Source: CAZQRP01 sp964596125
GTDB lineage: Bacteria > Chloroflexota > Dehalococcoidia > GIF9 > UBA5629
Direction: 5' to 3'
Assembly: GCA_964596125.1 (NCBI GenBank)
Contig: CAZQRP010000005.1
Coordinates: forward strand, 62,001 to 126,000
DNA length: 64,000 nucleotides
The stretch's first letter is position 1. Each line of letters opens with the position of its first letter. A model generated the notes under the pieces. That model was not told the DNA's origin. It ran no database searches and saw nothing but the letters and a program-made list of their open reading frames with translations. Shown here piece by piece: positions 34,740 through 43,768 of the stretch. A program made the position numbers and the translations under genes.

Positions 34740-36629
34740 ATGATGTATGATGTCTTCATTAGCTACTCTATCGAGGACCAGGCCGCTGCTGAGAAGATAT
34801 GCGCTGCTCTTGAATCGAAAAAGATGCGGTGCTGGATTGCTCCCCGGGATGTTCTGCCAGGTGCGGAATGGGCTGAGGCAATTGTCGATGCTATCGATGC
34901 TAGCCACCTCATGCTGCTGGTTTTTTCTACCAGTTCAAATAACTCACGACAGGTAATCAGAGAGATAGGAATGGCAGCAAGTAAGGGTATTCCTATTGTC
35001 CCGGTCCGGATAGATGATGTATCCACTTCCAAGTCTATGCAGTATTTTATAAGCAGTCATCACTGGCTGGAAGCTCAAACACCACCACTGGAGAAGCACT
35101 TACGGAGAATCGCCGAGTCGGTGCAGAAGCATCTGACACAAACAGGAGAAACCGAGAAGATTGAATTAGTACCGGAGGAAAAACCGAAGCTCAAGACACC
35201 TGCTATTGCCAGGCCAGGTAAACCGAAAACCGGGGCGGAGAAATCTCTGGTAAAGCGGCCGTGGGTTTGGGCGGTGGGGATTATACTGTTGGCTGCTATC
35301 ACCTCGCTGATCGTGGTGAATCAGGTACCATCCCACCAACCGACCATGCCGTCAACCCCCATAGTAGATCCAAAATCAGTACCATCCCCCCCTTCAACAT
35401 CCGAAGAAGGCCGAGTGTCACCTACCGACGAAGGAATACTTTGTTTGGATGACTTCAGCGATCCAAATAGTGGCTGGCGGAGAACATCCAGCGAAGACAT
35501 CGACTGCGATTACATAGATGGTGAATACCATATTCAAGTGAAGAAATCGAATTGGGCAACGTGGTCCTGGAGTACAATTGCGGGACAACTTACGAACTTT
35601 GCTCTCGAGTTAGATGCCAGACTGGTCAGCGGACAGAAAGAAAATAGCTATGGCCTAATTTTCCGGGTCCAAGACGATAAAAATTACTATCGTTTCCTTA
35701 TTTCAGGAGATGGTTATTACCTTATAGGGACCAGGCTCAATGGTACCTGGACTGTGCTGCAGAGCAAGACAAAATCACCCGTTATCAAAGGTGACAACAG
35801 CACAAACCATCTCAAGGTAATTTGTCAAGGCTCCCAAATAAAGGCGTATGCTAACGGACATCTCCTCACTACAGTCACAGATGATCTATTTGCCGAGGGT
35901 TATATTGGAATGATTGTCGATGTGTCCTCAGGTAGAGGCCATGCTGCCTTTGATAACCTTAAGGTACACGAGCTTGATTCGGAGGTGGTAAAGCCACCCG
36001 CAACAACCACGCCAACCATCCCTCCTGGCACAGCAGTGACTTTTCCGGATCCCAATCTTAGATCTACCATCCGCCAGGAAATAAACAAGCCCGAAGGTCC
36101 GATTACTATAGCTGATCTTGAATCCCTTACAACGCTTTCAGCCCAAGATAGAAATATCACGGACCTTACTGGCCTCGAACTTTGTAAAAATCTGGAAAGC
36201 CTGTACCTTCAGCAGAACAACATTACCGACATCTCATCTCTGGCTGGTCTTATCAAACTGGAGGAGCTTCGACTCGGGAACAACAGTATAAGTGACATCT
36301 CTCCTCTTTCTGAACTTGTCAACCTGCGGATTCTCTACCTGTTAATGAACCATATTAAGGACATCTCACCACTCTCCGGCCTTACCAATATGGAGGAACT
36401 CCTGCTCGGGAGCAACAATATCAGCGATATCTCTCCTCTTTCTGAACTTGTCAACCTGCGGATGCTTTATCTTTTAAACAACTATTTCAGAGACATCTCA
36501 CCTCTGGTACAGAACAGCGGACTTTCAGAGGGAGACACTGTAAATATAATGGGCGCTCCTTTAAACGCCACCTCGGCAAATATCTATATTCCTCGACTTG
36601 AGCAAAGAGGCGTTAAAGTTATACGATGA
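34740..36629 (+). CDS. TIR-domain membrane receptor with extracellular lectin-like and leucine-rich repeat domains
   Basis: This 629-residue protein has a TIR domain at 1-135 (YDVFISYSIEDQAAAEKI, CWIAPRDVLPGAEWAEAI, and QVIREIGMAASKGIPIVPVR). Glu75 in REIG matches the catalytic Glu of TIR NADases. One membrane helix follows (about 174-195) and a Pro/Ser-rich linker. Then comes a beta-sandwich lectin-like domain (about 234-412, DDFSDPNSGWRR to FDNLKVHEL) and six 22-residue leucine-rich repeats (about 463-594). The topology is TIR inside, repeats outside. It is translated with the AAA-RyR gene. Such order (TIR at the N-terminus) mirrors Toll-like receptors. Confidence 0.8.
   Translation: MMYDVFISYSIEDQAAAEKICAALESKKMRCWIAPRDVLPGAEWAEAIVDAIDASHLMLLVFSTSSNNSRQVIREIGMAASKGIPIVPVRIDDVSTSKSMQYFISSHHWLEAQTPPLEKHLRRIAESVQKHLTQTGETEKIELVPEEKPKLKTPAIARPGKPKTGAEKSLVKRPWVWAVGIILLAAITSLIVVNQVPSHQPTMPSTPIVDPKSVPSPPSTSEEGRVSPTDEGILCLDDFSDPNSGWRRTSSEDIDCDYIDGEYHIQVKKSNWATWSWSTIAGQLTNFALELDARLVSGQKENSYGLIFRVQDDKNYYRFLISGDGYYLIGTRLNGTWTVLQSKTKSPVIKGDNSTNHLKVICQGSQIKAYANGHLLTTVTDDLFAEGYIGMIVDVSSGRGHAAFDNLKVHELDSEVVKPPATTTPTIPPGTAVTFPDPNLRSTIRQEINKPEGPITIADLESLTTLSAQDRNITDLTGLELCKNLESLYLQQNNITDISSLAGLIKLEELRLGNNSISDISPLSELVNLRILYLLMNHIKDISPLSGLTNMEELLLGSNNISDISPLSELVNLRMLYLLNNYFRDISPLVQNSGLSEGDTVNIMGAPLNATSANIYIPRLEQRGVKVIR
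36297..36462 (+). repeat. Exact 34-base direct repeat within the LRR region
   Basis: A 34-base sequence beginning ATCTCTCCTCTTTCTGAACT occurs identically at 36297-36330 and 36429-36462. The spacing is 132 bases, which is two 22-residue repeats. The intervening repeat is diverged. Recent internal duplication or gene conversion of a two-repeat unit is inferred. Confidence 0.85.
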
Positions 36630-36922
36630 CCATTTCATCTATTATCTTCTAGCGCGTATAAAACATGTACGTTGATACTACTTAATATAGCTAAGGGTAT
36701 CACCATTACACACCAACAAAGATAATGCCTCTGAAATCCACGTATAGATCAGGCTGAGATGATGAGAGGCTTTCTTTAGTATTGAGTTAATGTACTGTTC
36801 AGCTTTTAGTTATACCCTGCACTATTGTTCATAACTACTATTAACTATCTCCTTTACAAAAATACCGGCAGTATTTCAGCGCTGCAGTTTTCCCCCGGCA
36901 CATGTTGCGTCAAATAAAACTG

Positions 36923-37150
36923 CTACCGAACAGCAGCCATTGCCTCATGTCCATAGCGTCGCCGATGCCCCCGTCGTCGTTTCTCTCGCCACTGTGAGCG
37001 ATTCTGGCGTAGTAACCGGATGACTGCCTTACGGTGATAGCCTGTCACCCGGATAAACTCATCCAATATCCTTCCTTTGTCCTTTTTTCTGGCATTCAAA
37101 TAGCGCCAGCGCACTGCCTCGGTATATTCCAGTATGCTGCCTCTTGTCAT
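36923..37150 (-). pseudogene. Truncated transposase/integrase N-terminal fragment
   Basis: The frame from ATG 37150 (MTRGSILEYTEAVRWRYLNA) follows GGAGGT with very short spacing. It codes about 75 residues of a helix-turn-helix DNA-binding head: RILDEFIRVTGYHRKAVIRL. The chain ends at a stop after YGHEAMAAVR, where complete members go on into a DDE catalytic core. It is thus a 5' remnant of an IS element, lying just after the TIR gene. A related outer frame begins at 37192. A short GTTACC direct repeat flanks the upstream side (about 37160-37200). Confidence 0.7.
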
Positions 37151-37221
37151 ACTACCTCCGTTGGTAACATTTTTTTGAGGCAACAATACCATTTTCGGTA
37201 ACTTTAATTATGAGTCAATTC

Positions 37222-38764
37222 GTCTTCTTGTACTCCTATAAGTTACATGGTAAACTTCGACAGTGGTCCATTAGAGGAGCCGAATCTGCGTTGACAGCGG
37301 TATTTGCTGTGTTTGCCCGGCTATACCAATAACATAAAACAGACCCTGGAATACATCCGTCTGCTTCGAGAGACTTCGTCATGCTCCGTATGATGTGTTT
37401 GTATTGCAGTCTTTATCTTGGACGATATGACGGATACGCAGAATATACGCGACTGGCGCGGAGAAATTTAGAGTAGAGCTTATTGCATGATGCATTTGAA
37501 CTGGAAGCTATCAGAGGTATTTTACGGCTGGTGGGTTGTTGCAGCATGTTTCACAATTATGCTATCTGTGGCTGGATTTATTGTCTTGAGCTTCACCGCC
37601 TTTTTTGAGCCGATAGCTAAGGAGTTTGGCTGGAGCTATACACAGATTTCACTGGCCAGTTCACTTCGTGGTGCGGAAGTAGGGCTCCTTGCCCCCCTCA
37701 TGGGAATACTTGTCGACCGTTTGGGTCCAAGACGGCTTGTTTTTGGAGGGATTGTTTTCCTTGGTGTTGGTCTAATAGTCCTGAGCCGTACTACCTCCCT
37801 CGGTATGTTCTACAGTGCCTTCATTATAATGGCGTTAGGCAGCAGTGGCTGCGGACCCACAGTGGTGATGACAGTAGTGGCCAACTGGTTCCGGAAACAA
37901 ATAGGTATAGCCACTGGCATCATGGTGAGCGGCTTTGCTTTAGGTGGCTTACTGGTCCCGGTTGTGGTCGAGCTTATCGATGTCTTTGACTGGCGGACTG
38001 CGCTTGTGATACTTGGTCTGAGTATCTGGATTATAGGTCTGCCGCTTTCACTGATGCTCAGGCATAAGCCGGAGCAATATGGCTATCTACCTGATGGAGA
38101 GCAAAGCACCATCGTAATAGCTGACGAAGGTCTGGTCTCAACAAAGACCGACGAAGCGGACATTAGGGCGACTCAGGCTCTAAAAAGCCGCGCCTTCTGG
38201 CACATAGGTCTTGCGATGACATTTCAATTCCTTATAATGAGCGCCGTGACTGTCCATGTAATGCCCTATCTCAGCAGCGTCGATATCGCGCGGTCGATTT
38301 CCAGCCTGGTGGCTATGGCTATTTCATTAATAAGTGTCATCGGCCGCCTCGGTTCCGGCTGGCTTGTTGACAGATTTAATAAGAAACGGGTAGCCATGGT
38401 GTTCTTTACTATGTCGGGTTTGGGTCTGCTGTTTTTCAGTTACATCTCCAATGAGGTAATGTGGCTGATTGTGCCTTTCATCATCCTTTGGGGAATTGGA
38501 TGGGGTGGTAATGCTACGGTAAGAGCAGCTTTGTTGAGAGAGTACTTCGGCAGGAGCAAATTTGGCACCATACTCGGTTTTATGATGGGCATGATAGCAT
38601 TGGGCAGTATTGCAGGTCCACTTTTTGCCGGATGGGTATACGATAGCCGGAATAGCTACCGTGCGGCATGGCTCGTATATGCTGGCCTTGTTTTTATGGG
38701 TATGATTATTATAGCGACTACACCACCGGTAAATGCCAATGTCCAACCGGCTGATAAGCGATAA
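37222..38764 (+). repeat. Copy 1 of a tandem duplicated MFS gene with its leader
   Basis: A unit of about 1.54 kb (leader of about 265 bases plus coding region) is repeated at 38898-40440, an offset of 1676 bases. Both leaders share near-identical blocks such as ACATGGTAAACTTCG (from about 37246 and 38921) and CGGCTATACCA (about 37319, 38995). Both coding regions share most residues. A direct tandem duplication is inferred. Confidence 0.8.
37490..38764 (+). CDS. MFS transporter (OFA/monocarboxylate-type), copy 1
   Basis: From ATG 37490 (the preceding in-frame ATG at 37487 is alternative) this 424-residue carrier has twelve membrane segments. It starts LNWKLSEVFYGWWVVAACFT, and has the MFS loop motif GILVDRLGPRRLV and the second GSGWLVDRFNKKRVA. 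The aromatic 'FYGWW.V..A' start is typical of oxalate/formate-antiporter and monocarboxylate-type MFS carriers. It is the first of two tandem paralogues. The adjacent divergent enzymes do not reveal the substrate; organic acid transport is a family-level guess. Confidence 0.85.
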   Translation: MHLNWKLSEVFYGWWVVAACFTIMLSVAGFIVLSFTAFFEPIAKEFGWSYTQISLASSLRGAEVGLLAPLMGILVDRLGPRRLVFGGIVFLGVGLIVLSRTTSLGMFYSAFIIMALGSSGCGPTVVMTVVANWFRKQIGIATGIMVSGFALGGLLVPVVVELIDVFDWRTALVILGLSIWIIGLPLSLMLRHKPEQYGYLPDGEQSTIVIADEGLVSTKTDEADIRATQALKSRAFWHIGLAMTFQFLIMSAVTVHVMPYLSSVDIARSISSLVAMAISLISVIGRLGSGWLVDRFNKKRVAMVFFTMSGLGLLFFSYISNEVMWLIVPFIILWGIGWGGNATVRAALLREYFGRSKFGTILGFMMGMIALGSIAGPLFAGWVYDSRNSYRAAWLVYAGLVFMGMIIIATTPPVNANVQPADKR

Positions 38765-38897
38765 TCCCGTATAGACGTTTCCTCAAGCTGTAAAAGGATG
38801 GAATGTCCACCCTGTGATCGATCACCCCGCTTATTGGTAAATATGGAGCTGATAAGAAAGTCCAATAAATTGATAGGATATCCTCTCTGGCAAGTAG

Positions 38898-40440
38898 CTT
38901 TTCTTGTGCTCCGGTAAGGCACATGGTAAACTTCGCTAGGGATCTATTAAAGAAGCCGAAACAGTGTTGGCAGTGATACTTGCTGTGTTTGTCCGGCTAT
39001 ACCACTAACATAAAACAGGCCCCTGAATACGTCTGTCTGCATCAGGAGACTGCATCTTGCTCAGCATGATCTACGTGTATAGTAGGTTATATTATGGATG
39101 ATTTGATGGATACGCAGAGTATACACGATTAGTTGTGAGAAATTTAGAGTAGAGTGTATAATGTGATGTCTTTGAACTGGAAGCTATCCGAGGTGTTCTA
39201 CGGCTGGTGGATCGTTGCAGCATGTTTCACAATAATGCTGTTGCTGGCCGGATTTGCTGTCTTGAGCTTCACAGCTTTTTTTGAACCGATAGCGAAGGAG
39301 TTTGGCTGGAGCTATGCACAGATTTCACTTGCCGCCTCACTTCGAGGCGCAGAGGTAGGGCTCCTCGCCCCTATTACAGGATTAATTGTCGACCGCTGGG
39401 GACCAAGACGCCTGATGTTTGGAGGTGTTGTTCTGCTTGGTACCGGTCTAATAGTCCTGAGCCGTACCACCTCTCTTGGCATGTTTTACAGCGCCTTTAT
39501 TATACTGGCTTTAGGTGGCAGCGGCTGTGGCCCTACAGTGGTGATTACGGCAGTGGCCAACTGGTTCCGGAGACGAGTAGGTATAGCCATCGGCATCATG
39601 GCGAGCGGTTTTGCTTGTGGCGGCTTGCTCGTCCCAGTAGTGGTCAAGCTTATCGATATATTTGACTGGCGGACTACGCTTGTCATTCTCGGCCTGAGTA
39701 TATGGGTTATAGGTCTGCCGCTGTCACTGCTGCTCAGGCACAAACCGGAGCAATACGGGTATCTACCTGATGGAGAGCAACGCACTACTGCAGTTCCTGA
39801 CATAAGTATGGTCTCAACACAGGACGACGAAGCGGACATCAGACCGATGCAGGCTTTAAAGAGCCATACCTTCTGGCATGTTGGACTCGGGATGACCTTT
39901 CAGATACTTGCGATAAGTGCTTGGACTGTGCATGTGATGCCTTATCTCAGCAGTGTCGGCATCATGAGGTCGATTTCCAGCTTGGTGGCAACTGCCAGTG
40001 CGCTGTTAAGCATCGTCGGCCGCCTGTCTTCCGGCTGGCTTGTTGACAGATTTAATAAGAAACGGGTAGCAACTGCATTCTTTACCATGATCGGTTTGGG
40101 CTTGCTGTTTTTCAGTCATATTTCGAGTGAAGTAATGTGGCTGATTGTGCCGTTTGTTATCCTTTTTGGAATTGGCTGGGGTGGTAATGCTACCATAAGA
40201 GCGTCTCTGGTGCGGGAATACTTTGGCAGGAGCAAGTTCGGCACAATCCTTGGCTTTATGATGGGCATGGTAGCCTTGGGCGGTATCATAGGCCCATTCT
40301 TTGCCGGATGGATATACGATACTTGGAATAGTTACTATGCTGCATGGTTGGTGTTCGCTGGCCTTGTTTTTTTGGGTTTGATTATTATAATAACTACACC
40401 GCCGCTAAGTGCCAACGTCCTGCCGGCCGATAGCAGATAA
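38898..40440 (+). repeat. Copy 2 of the tandem duplicated MFS gene with its leader
   Basis: This is the partner of 37222-38764, with the same unit length. Its leader (38898-39165) aligns to 37222-37489. Substitutions are scattered and no copy is broken, so both have probably been kept under selection. Confidence 0.8.
39166..40440 (+). CDS. MFS transporter (OFA/monocarboxylate-type), copy 2
   Basis: From ATG 39166 (MSLNWKLSEVFYGWW; a GTG at 39154 is an alternative) this 424-residue carrier aligns throughout with the preceding one. It shares GLIVDRWGPRRLM and SSGWLVDRFNKKRVATAFF. Differences cluster in membrane segments and the central loop (residues about 200-225), which could give different substrate preference. 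The start was chosen because the paralogue begins at the aligned ATG. It ends 58 bases before the convergent cyclodeaminase-family gene. Confidence 0.85.
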   Translation: MSLNWKLSEVFYGWWIVAACFTIMLLLAGFAVLSFTAFFEPIAKEFGWSYAQISLAASLRGAEVGLLAPITGLIVDRWGPRRLMFGGVVLLGTGLIVLSRTTSLGMFYSAFIILALGGSGCGPTVVITAVANWFRRRVGIAIGIMASGFACGGLLVPVVVKLIDIFDWRTTLVILGLSIWVIGLPLSLLLRHKPEQYGYLPDGEQRTTAVPDISMVSTQDDEADIRPMQALKSHTFWHVGLGMTFQILAISAWTVHVMPYLSSVGIMRSISSLVATASALLSIVGRLSSGWLVDRFNKKRVATAFFTMIGLGLLFFSHISSEVMWLIVPFVILFGIGWGGNATIRASLVREYFGRSKFGTILGFMMGMVALGGIIGPFFAGWIYDTWNSYYAAWLVFAGLVFLGLIIIITTPPLSANVLPADSR

Positions 40441-40497
40441 TTTTAGCAATACGATAAGGCTGGTTGCTCAATAAAGAAAGCTGTTTCTCTTTTGTCA

Positions 40498-41454
40498 CTA
40501 TATAAGGTCTATAAAAGTAGTACTGCCTGCCTGTATTGCTTTCTCATAAATGAGCCTGGCGGTTGCCACGTCCTCAATCGCGACTCCTGTAGAATCGAAG
40601 ATTGTGATTACATCTCTGGTTGTCCTTCCCTGCCTCTTGCCCACAGCTATTTCACCCAGAGTTGCATAGACCTCATCGGTAGTAAAGAGCCCTTGACTGA
40701 CAGGCACGTTAATCTCACCGGCAGCACTTGCCTGCCTCATATCATCGACGACTATAATCCCTTCTGCAAGAATTGAAGGCTCCAATTCTTGCTTTCCCTG
40801 CGCGTCCGCACCTATCGCATTTATATGTGTTCCCTGTGTAATCCATTCTTTTTTTACTAATGGCACCCGTGAAGGAGTCAGGGTGCAGACAATATCCGAA
40901 TTTGCCGCTTCCTCGAGTGAACATTCTTCAAGTTGATAACCAGGTAGAGAGCTGATCAGTTGCTCACTGGCGGCTCTTGACTGATCGAATACCTTGACCA
41001 GCCTCAAGTCAAACAGTTCCGCATGAGCCAGTATCTGGGTGTAAGCTTGACGGCCGGCGCCGATAATACCCAGAGTATGAGAATCTTGACGAGCCAGATA
41101 CTTTGAAGCAAGAGCAGATGTAGCACCTGTGCGATAAGCAGTAATGTCTGTGGCATCCATAACTGCAAGCGGGTACCCCGTTTCCGGATCGTTGTAGACC
41201 ATGACGGCCATAACAGTTGGCAGACCTCGAGATGGATTTTGCGGGTGGACATTCACCCATTTCATTCCTGCACCTCCGGGAATGGCTGCCGGCATTGCCC
41301 GGAAATCACCCTGTTCTACAACCAGGTATGCTTTCGCCGGCATAGTTGCTTGATCCTGTCCCAATGCTTTGAATGCATCTTCGACCGCCCTTAGAACATC
41401 TGGCATTGTGAGTAAATCCCTGACTGCGTTCTTATTTAGCAATAGTGTTGCCAT
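40498..41454 (-). CDS. Ornithine cyclodeaminase/mu-crystallin family enzyme
   Basis: This 318-residue protein has the family layout: N-terminal KNAVRDLLTMPDVLRAVEDA, then GGAGMKWVNVHPQNPSRGLP with a conserved Lys. The Rossmann loop is LGIIGAGRQAYTQILAHAEL, followed by DIVCTLTPSRVPLVKKEW and INAIGADAQGKQELEPSILA. Members are NAD(P)-dependent ornithine cyclodeaminases, alanine or imine (ketimine) reductases, and similar enzymes. The exact substrate cannot be fixed. It is transcribed toward the duplicated MFS carriers, which could import its substrate, an inference only. Confidence 0.85.
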   Translation of the reverse strand: MATLLLNKNAVRDLLTMPDVLRAVEDAFKALGQDQATMPAKAYLVVEQGDFRAMPAAIPGGAGMKWVNVHPQNPSRGLPTVMAVMVYNDPETGYPLAVMDATDITAYRTGATSALASKYLARQDSHTLGIIGAGRQAYTQILAHAELFDLRLVKVFDQSRAASEQLISSLPGYQLEECSLEEAANSDIVCTLTPSRVPLVKKEWITQGTHINAIGADAQGKQELEPSILAEGIIVVDDMRQASAAGEINVPVSQGLFTTDEVYATLGEIAVGKRQGRTTRDVITIFDSTGVAIEDVATARLIYEKAIQAGSTTFIDLI

Positions 41455-41796
41455 AGGCGTGTTTTGTTCCTTTCTATATCGAGTTGATTATTATTACCCC
41501 GAATTTACACCTGTGATGCTTCGACGTCAAATCTTCAAGTCACAAAATAACATCTTGTGTAGAGTTGGAAGTGATGCAAGAATGCTGAAGCTTTACCCTG
41601 CCGTGGACTACTTATGGGAGCAGTATGGTTGAGTACCTCATTGATGAAGGCTCCAAAATGTGACGCTGATGGCTTATTGTTATCGGAATCTGCTCATATA
41701 TTGACTTTTGCGGGCTGTTTAAATAGGGCACTACCACTGCCACAGTGATAAGAGGTAAGACCGTGATAAACAGACAATGTAGCGAAAGATATATCC
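41455..41796. other. Intergenic stretch without recognisable gene
   Basis: This region, between two minus-strand genes, holds the upstream region of the cyclodeaminase-family gene. A plus-strand frame (41369-41632) overlapping it has no coding character or ribosome site. No promoter was clear. Confidence 0.45.
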
Positions 41797-43065
41797 TCAG
41801 ACTTTTATTTTTTTGTACCCTTCGCCCTTAATTGGTGTTAGAAGCAGAGTTACTACCAAACCGACGATACCGATGGCAACGTAGACCACAAAAGCCGCCT
41901 GGTAGCTGCGAGTTAAGTCGAATATATAACCCGTCATAAGGGGGCCGATGGCACCTCCAACTGTAAAGCCAAGGCCAGCCACTCCGAAGATCAAACCATG
42001 CGAGCTCAGCCCAAAGAGCCGTGCTACCAGAGGGGACTCCGCTGCCCCCATACCCCCCTGGGCGAAGCCGAAGATAGCCGCAAAAAGGTAGAGCATCCAC
42101 ATCTCCGTGGCCGACACCAGCCAGAGGCACACTGCCGATATCAGAATAAAACCGATAACAAAGACCTGCCTGTGCCCAATTCGGTCACCGAGAGTACCCA
42201 GCACAATTCTGCCAACAATGTTCAGCCCGCCAATGGTGGATAGAATGCTGGCAGCACTTGCGGCGGGAATTCCCAGCTCGATTGCATGCGGCACAATGTG
42301 TACCAGAATGGCGAACAGAGGAAATCCGAAGCAGAGTAACATGGCAGAAAACAACCAGAATTGCCTAGTGCAAACTGCCTCCCTGAAAGAAAGTCCATCG
42401 GTCCCTGATCTCAGCCCTGTTACTCCACCCTCATTTCCACCGTAGGGCACTTGGCCCATCTGGGCTGGATCACGCCTTAGAAGCTGAGCGACTGAAATAA
42501 CAACCAATAAAACCACGCTGCCCGTTATGATATAGGACATGCGCCAATCATAAGTAGAAATAAGCAGACTAGCTACCAGTGGTGCAATCAAAGCACCTGT
42601 ACCTGTGCCGGTCAGAACAATGCCTGTCATCATACCTCTTCTCTTGACAAACCACCGGGCTACGGTTGACAATATCGGGACCCAGGCGCCACTCATACCA
42701 ATGCCTATTATCACCCCGTAGAAGAGATATAGCTGCCAGATAGTGTCGATCTGTGACATTAGCAAATAGCCTGAACCTAAAAGCAGGCCGCAGAGCGCTA
42801 TTACCATCCGTGGACCGAGCCTATCGGTAAGTCCTCCGGTGACAATACCTATCAACCCGGAGACAATCATAGAAAGTGAGAAGGCGCCTGACGTCATGGC
42901 TCTCGTCCAGCCAAACTCGGTCAGCACTGGCTTGAAGAAAACACCGAAGGCATAATATGTGCCCCAATTTACCACCATGATGCATAAGGCAGCCACAACC
43001 ACGATGTTGCCATAGAAGAATCCCGGTTTAGCACCAGGGGATTGCCGGGCTTCCTGACCGGTCAT
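41797..43065 (-). CDS. MFS transporter (OFA/monocarboxylate-type)
   Basis: This 422-residue carrier has twelve membrane segments, the FFYGNIVVVAALCIMVVNWG start and loop motifs TGGLTDRLGPRMV and LGTLGDRIGHRQV. It resembles the other OFA-type carriers in this window but differs clearly from the tandem pair. The central loop is hydrophilic (RRDPAQMGQVPYGGNEGG, after about residue 205). The substrate is unknown. It is a single gene upstream of the cyclodeaminase-family gene on the same strand. Confidence 0.85.
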   Translation of the reverse strand: MTGQEARQSPGAKPGFFYGNIVVVAALCIMVVNWGTYYAFGVFFKPVLTEFGWTRAMTSGAFSLSMIVSGLIGIVTGGLTDRLGPRMVIALCGLLLGSGYLLMSQIDTIWQLYLFYGVIIGIGMSGAWVPILSTVARWFVKRRGMMTGIVLTGTGTGALIAPLVASLLISTYDWRMSYIITGSVVLLVVISVAQLLRRDPAQMGQVPYGGNEGGVTGLRSGTDGLSFREAVCTRQFWLFSAMLLCFGFPLFAILVHIVPHAIELGIPAASAASILSTIGGLNIVGRIVLGTLGDRIGHRQVFVIGFILISAVCLWLVSATEMWMLYLFAAIFGFAQGGMGAAESPLVARLFGLSSHGLIFGVAGLGFTVGGAIGPLMTGYIFDLTRSYQAAFVVYVAIGIVGLVVTLLLTPIKGEGYKKIKV

Positions 43066-43375
43066 GATAGACCTCTTCTCGGTAACTTGCCTACTACGTT
43101 TTCAAACAAGCTTTGGAAAACCGTCTTTTCGTAACAAAGCCTAATAATAGCACAACTTGCCATGATAAAAAGATTCAAACCGGCTCCCTTACCTGTTGAT
43201 TCATATAACCGATATTGCAGCCTGCATCCAATACGTAATTTTTTTATTGGCGTAACTAAACCATTGCGGATATAGTAAATAGAAACGAACTGCACCGGCA
43301 TTTGTTCATGGTTTCTCTGTCCAATGAGGCAAATAAATAGCAGTAAACAGAGGCTGCCACACGTTACTTTCCTTT
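43066..43375. other. Intergenic stretch without recognisable gene
   Basis: The gap of 310 bases is the upstream region of the 41797-43065 carrier. Apparent short frames in it have no ribosome site or recognisable sequence. No clear promoter was seen. Confidence 0.45.
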
Positions 43376-43768
43376 TTACTTACCAAGCATTTCCCTCATA
43401 GGTGTCCAGTAGTAATCATGCCATCCTTGACTGATGTCATCGTAGTGCTCCTCCGGGACTCCTGTCTGAGTAAAAGAGAGGCGTGTACCGCCTTTCATTT
43501 CTTTCAGTGCAAAGACTGCCCTGGAGTAGTGACCTTCCGGCCAGTCACTGCCACGCCATGACTGAACAATCTTCTTGTCGGGTATCAACTCCAAATTGAT
43601 ACCCTCAATGTACCCATCATAAGCAGTGAATACCCCACCCACTTTTCGGCTAATCGTAGCCCTGTCACGGGTAAACCTGGAATGTTTACGTGAGTCCATT
43701 AATGCTTCATACACTTCATGTGGACTCGCTTCAAAAGTTATCGATTGGCGAATGGTTTTTGTTCTCAT
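43376..43768 (-). CDS. SRPBCC-fold protein of the AHSA1 family
   Basis: This 130-residue protein has the AHSA1 (activator of Hsp90 ATPase homologue) pattern: ITFEASPHEVYEALMDSRKH, a GGVFTAYDGYIEGINLELIP stretch, KIVQSWRGSDWPEGHYSRAV, and TRLSFTQTGVPEEHYDDISQ, ending in GWHDYYWTPMREML. This fold binds hydrophobic ligands. The bacterial versions have unknown ligands. It lies divergent from the TetR gene, so the two may share a control region (43769-44089). Confidence 0.85.
   Translation of the reverse strand: MRTKTIRQSITFEASPHEVYEALMDSRKHSRFTRDRATISRKVGGVFTAYDGYIEGINLELIPDKKIVQSWRGSDWPEGHYSRAVFALKEMKGGTRLSFTQTGVPEEHYDDISQGWHDYYWTPMREMLGK

Noticed and set aside
41369..41632. An 87-codon plus-strand frame overlapping the cyclodeaminase-family gene
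   Set aside because: It lies mostly antisense to a convincing gene and its remaining part has no recognisable sequence.
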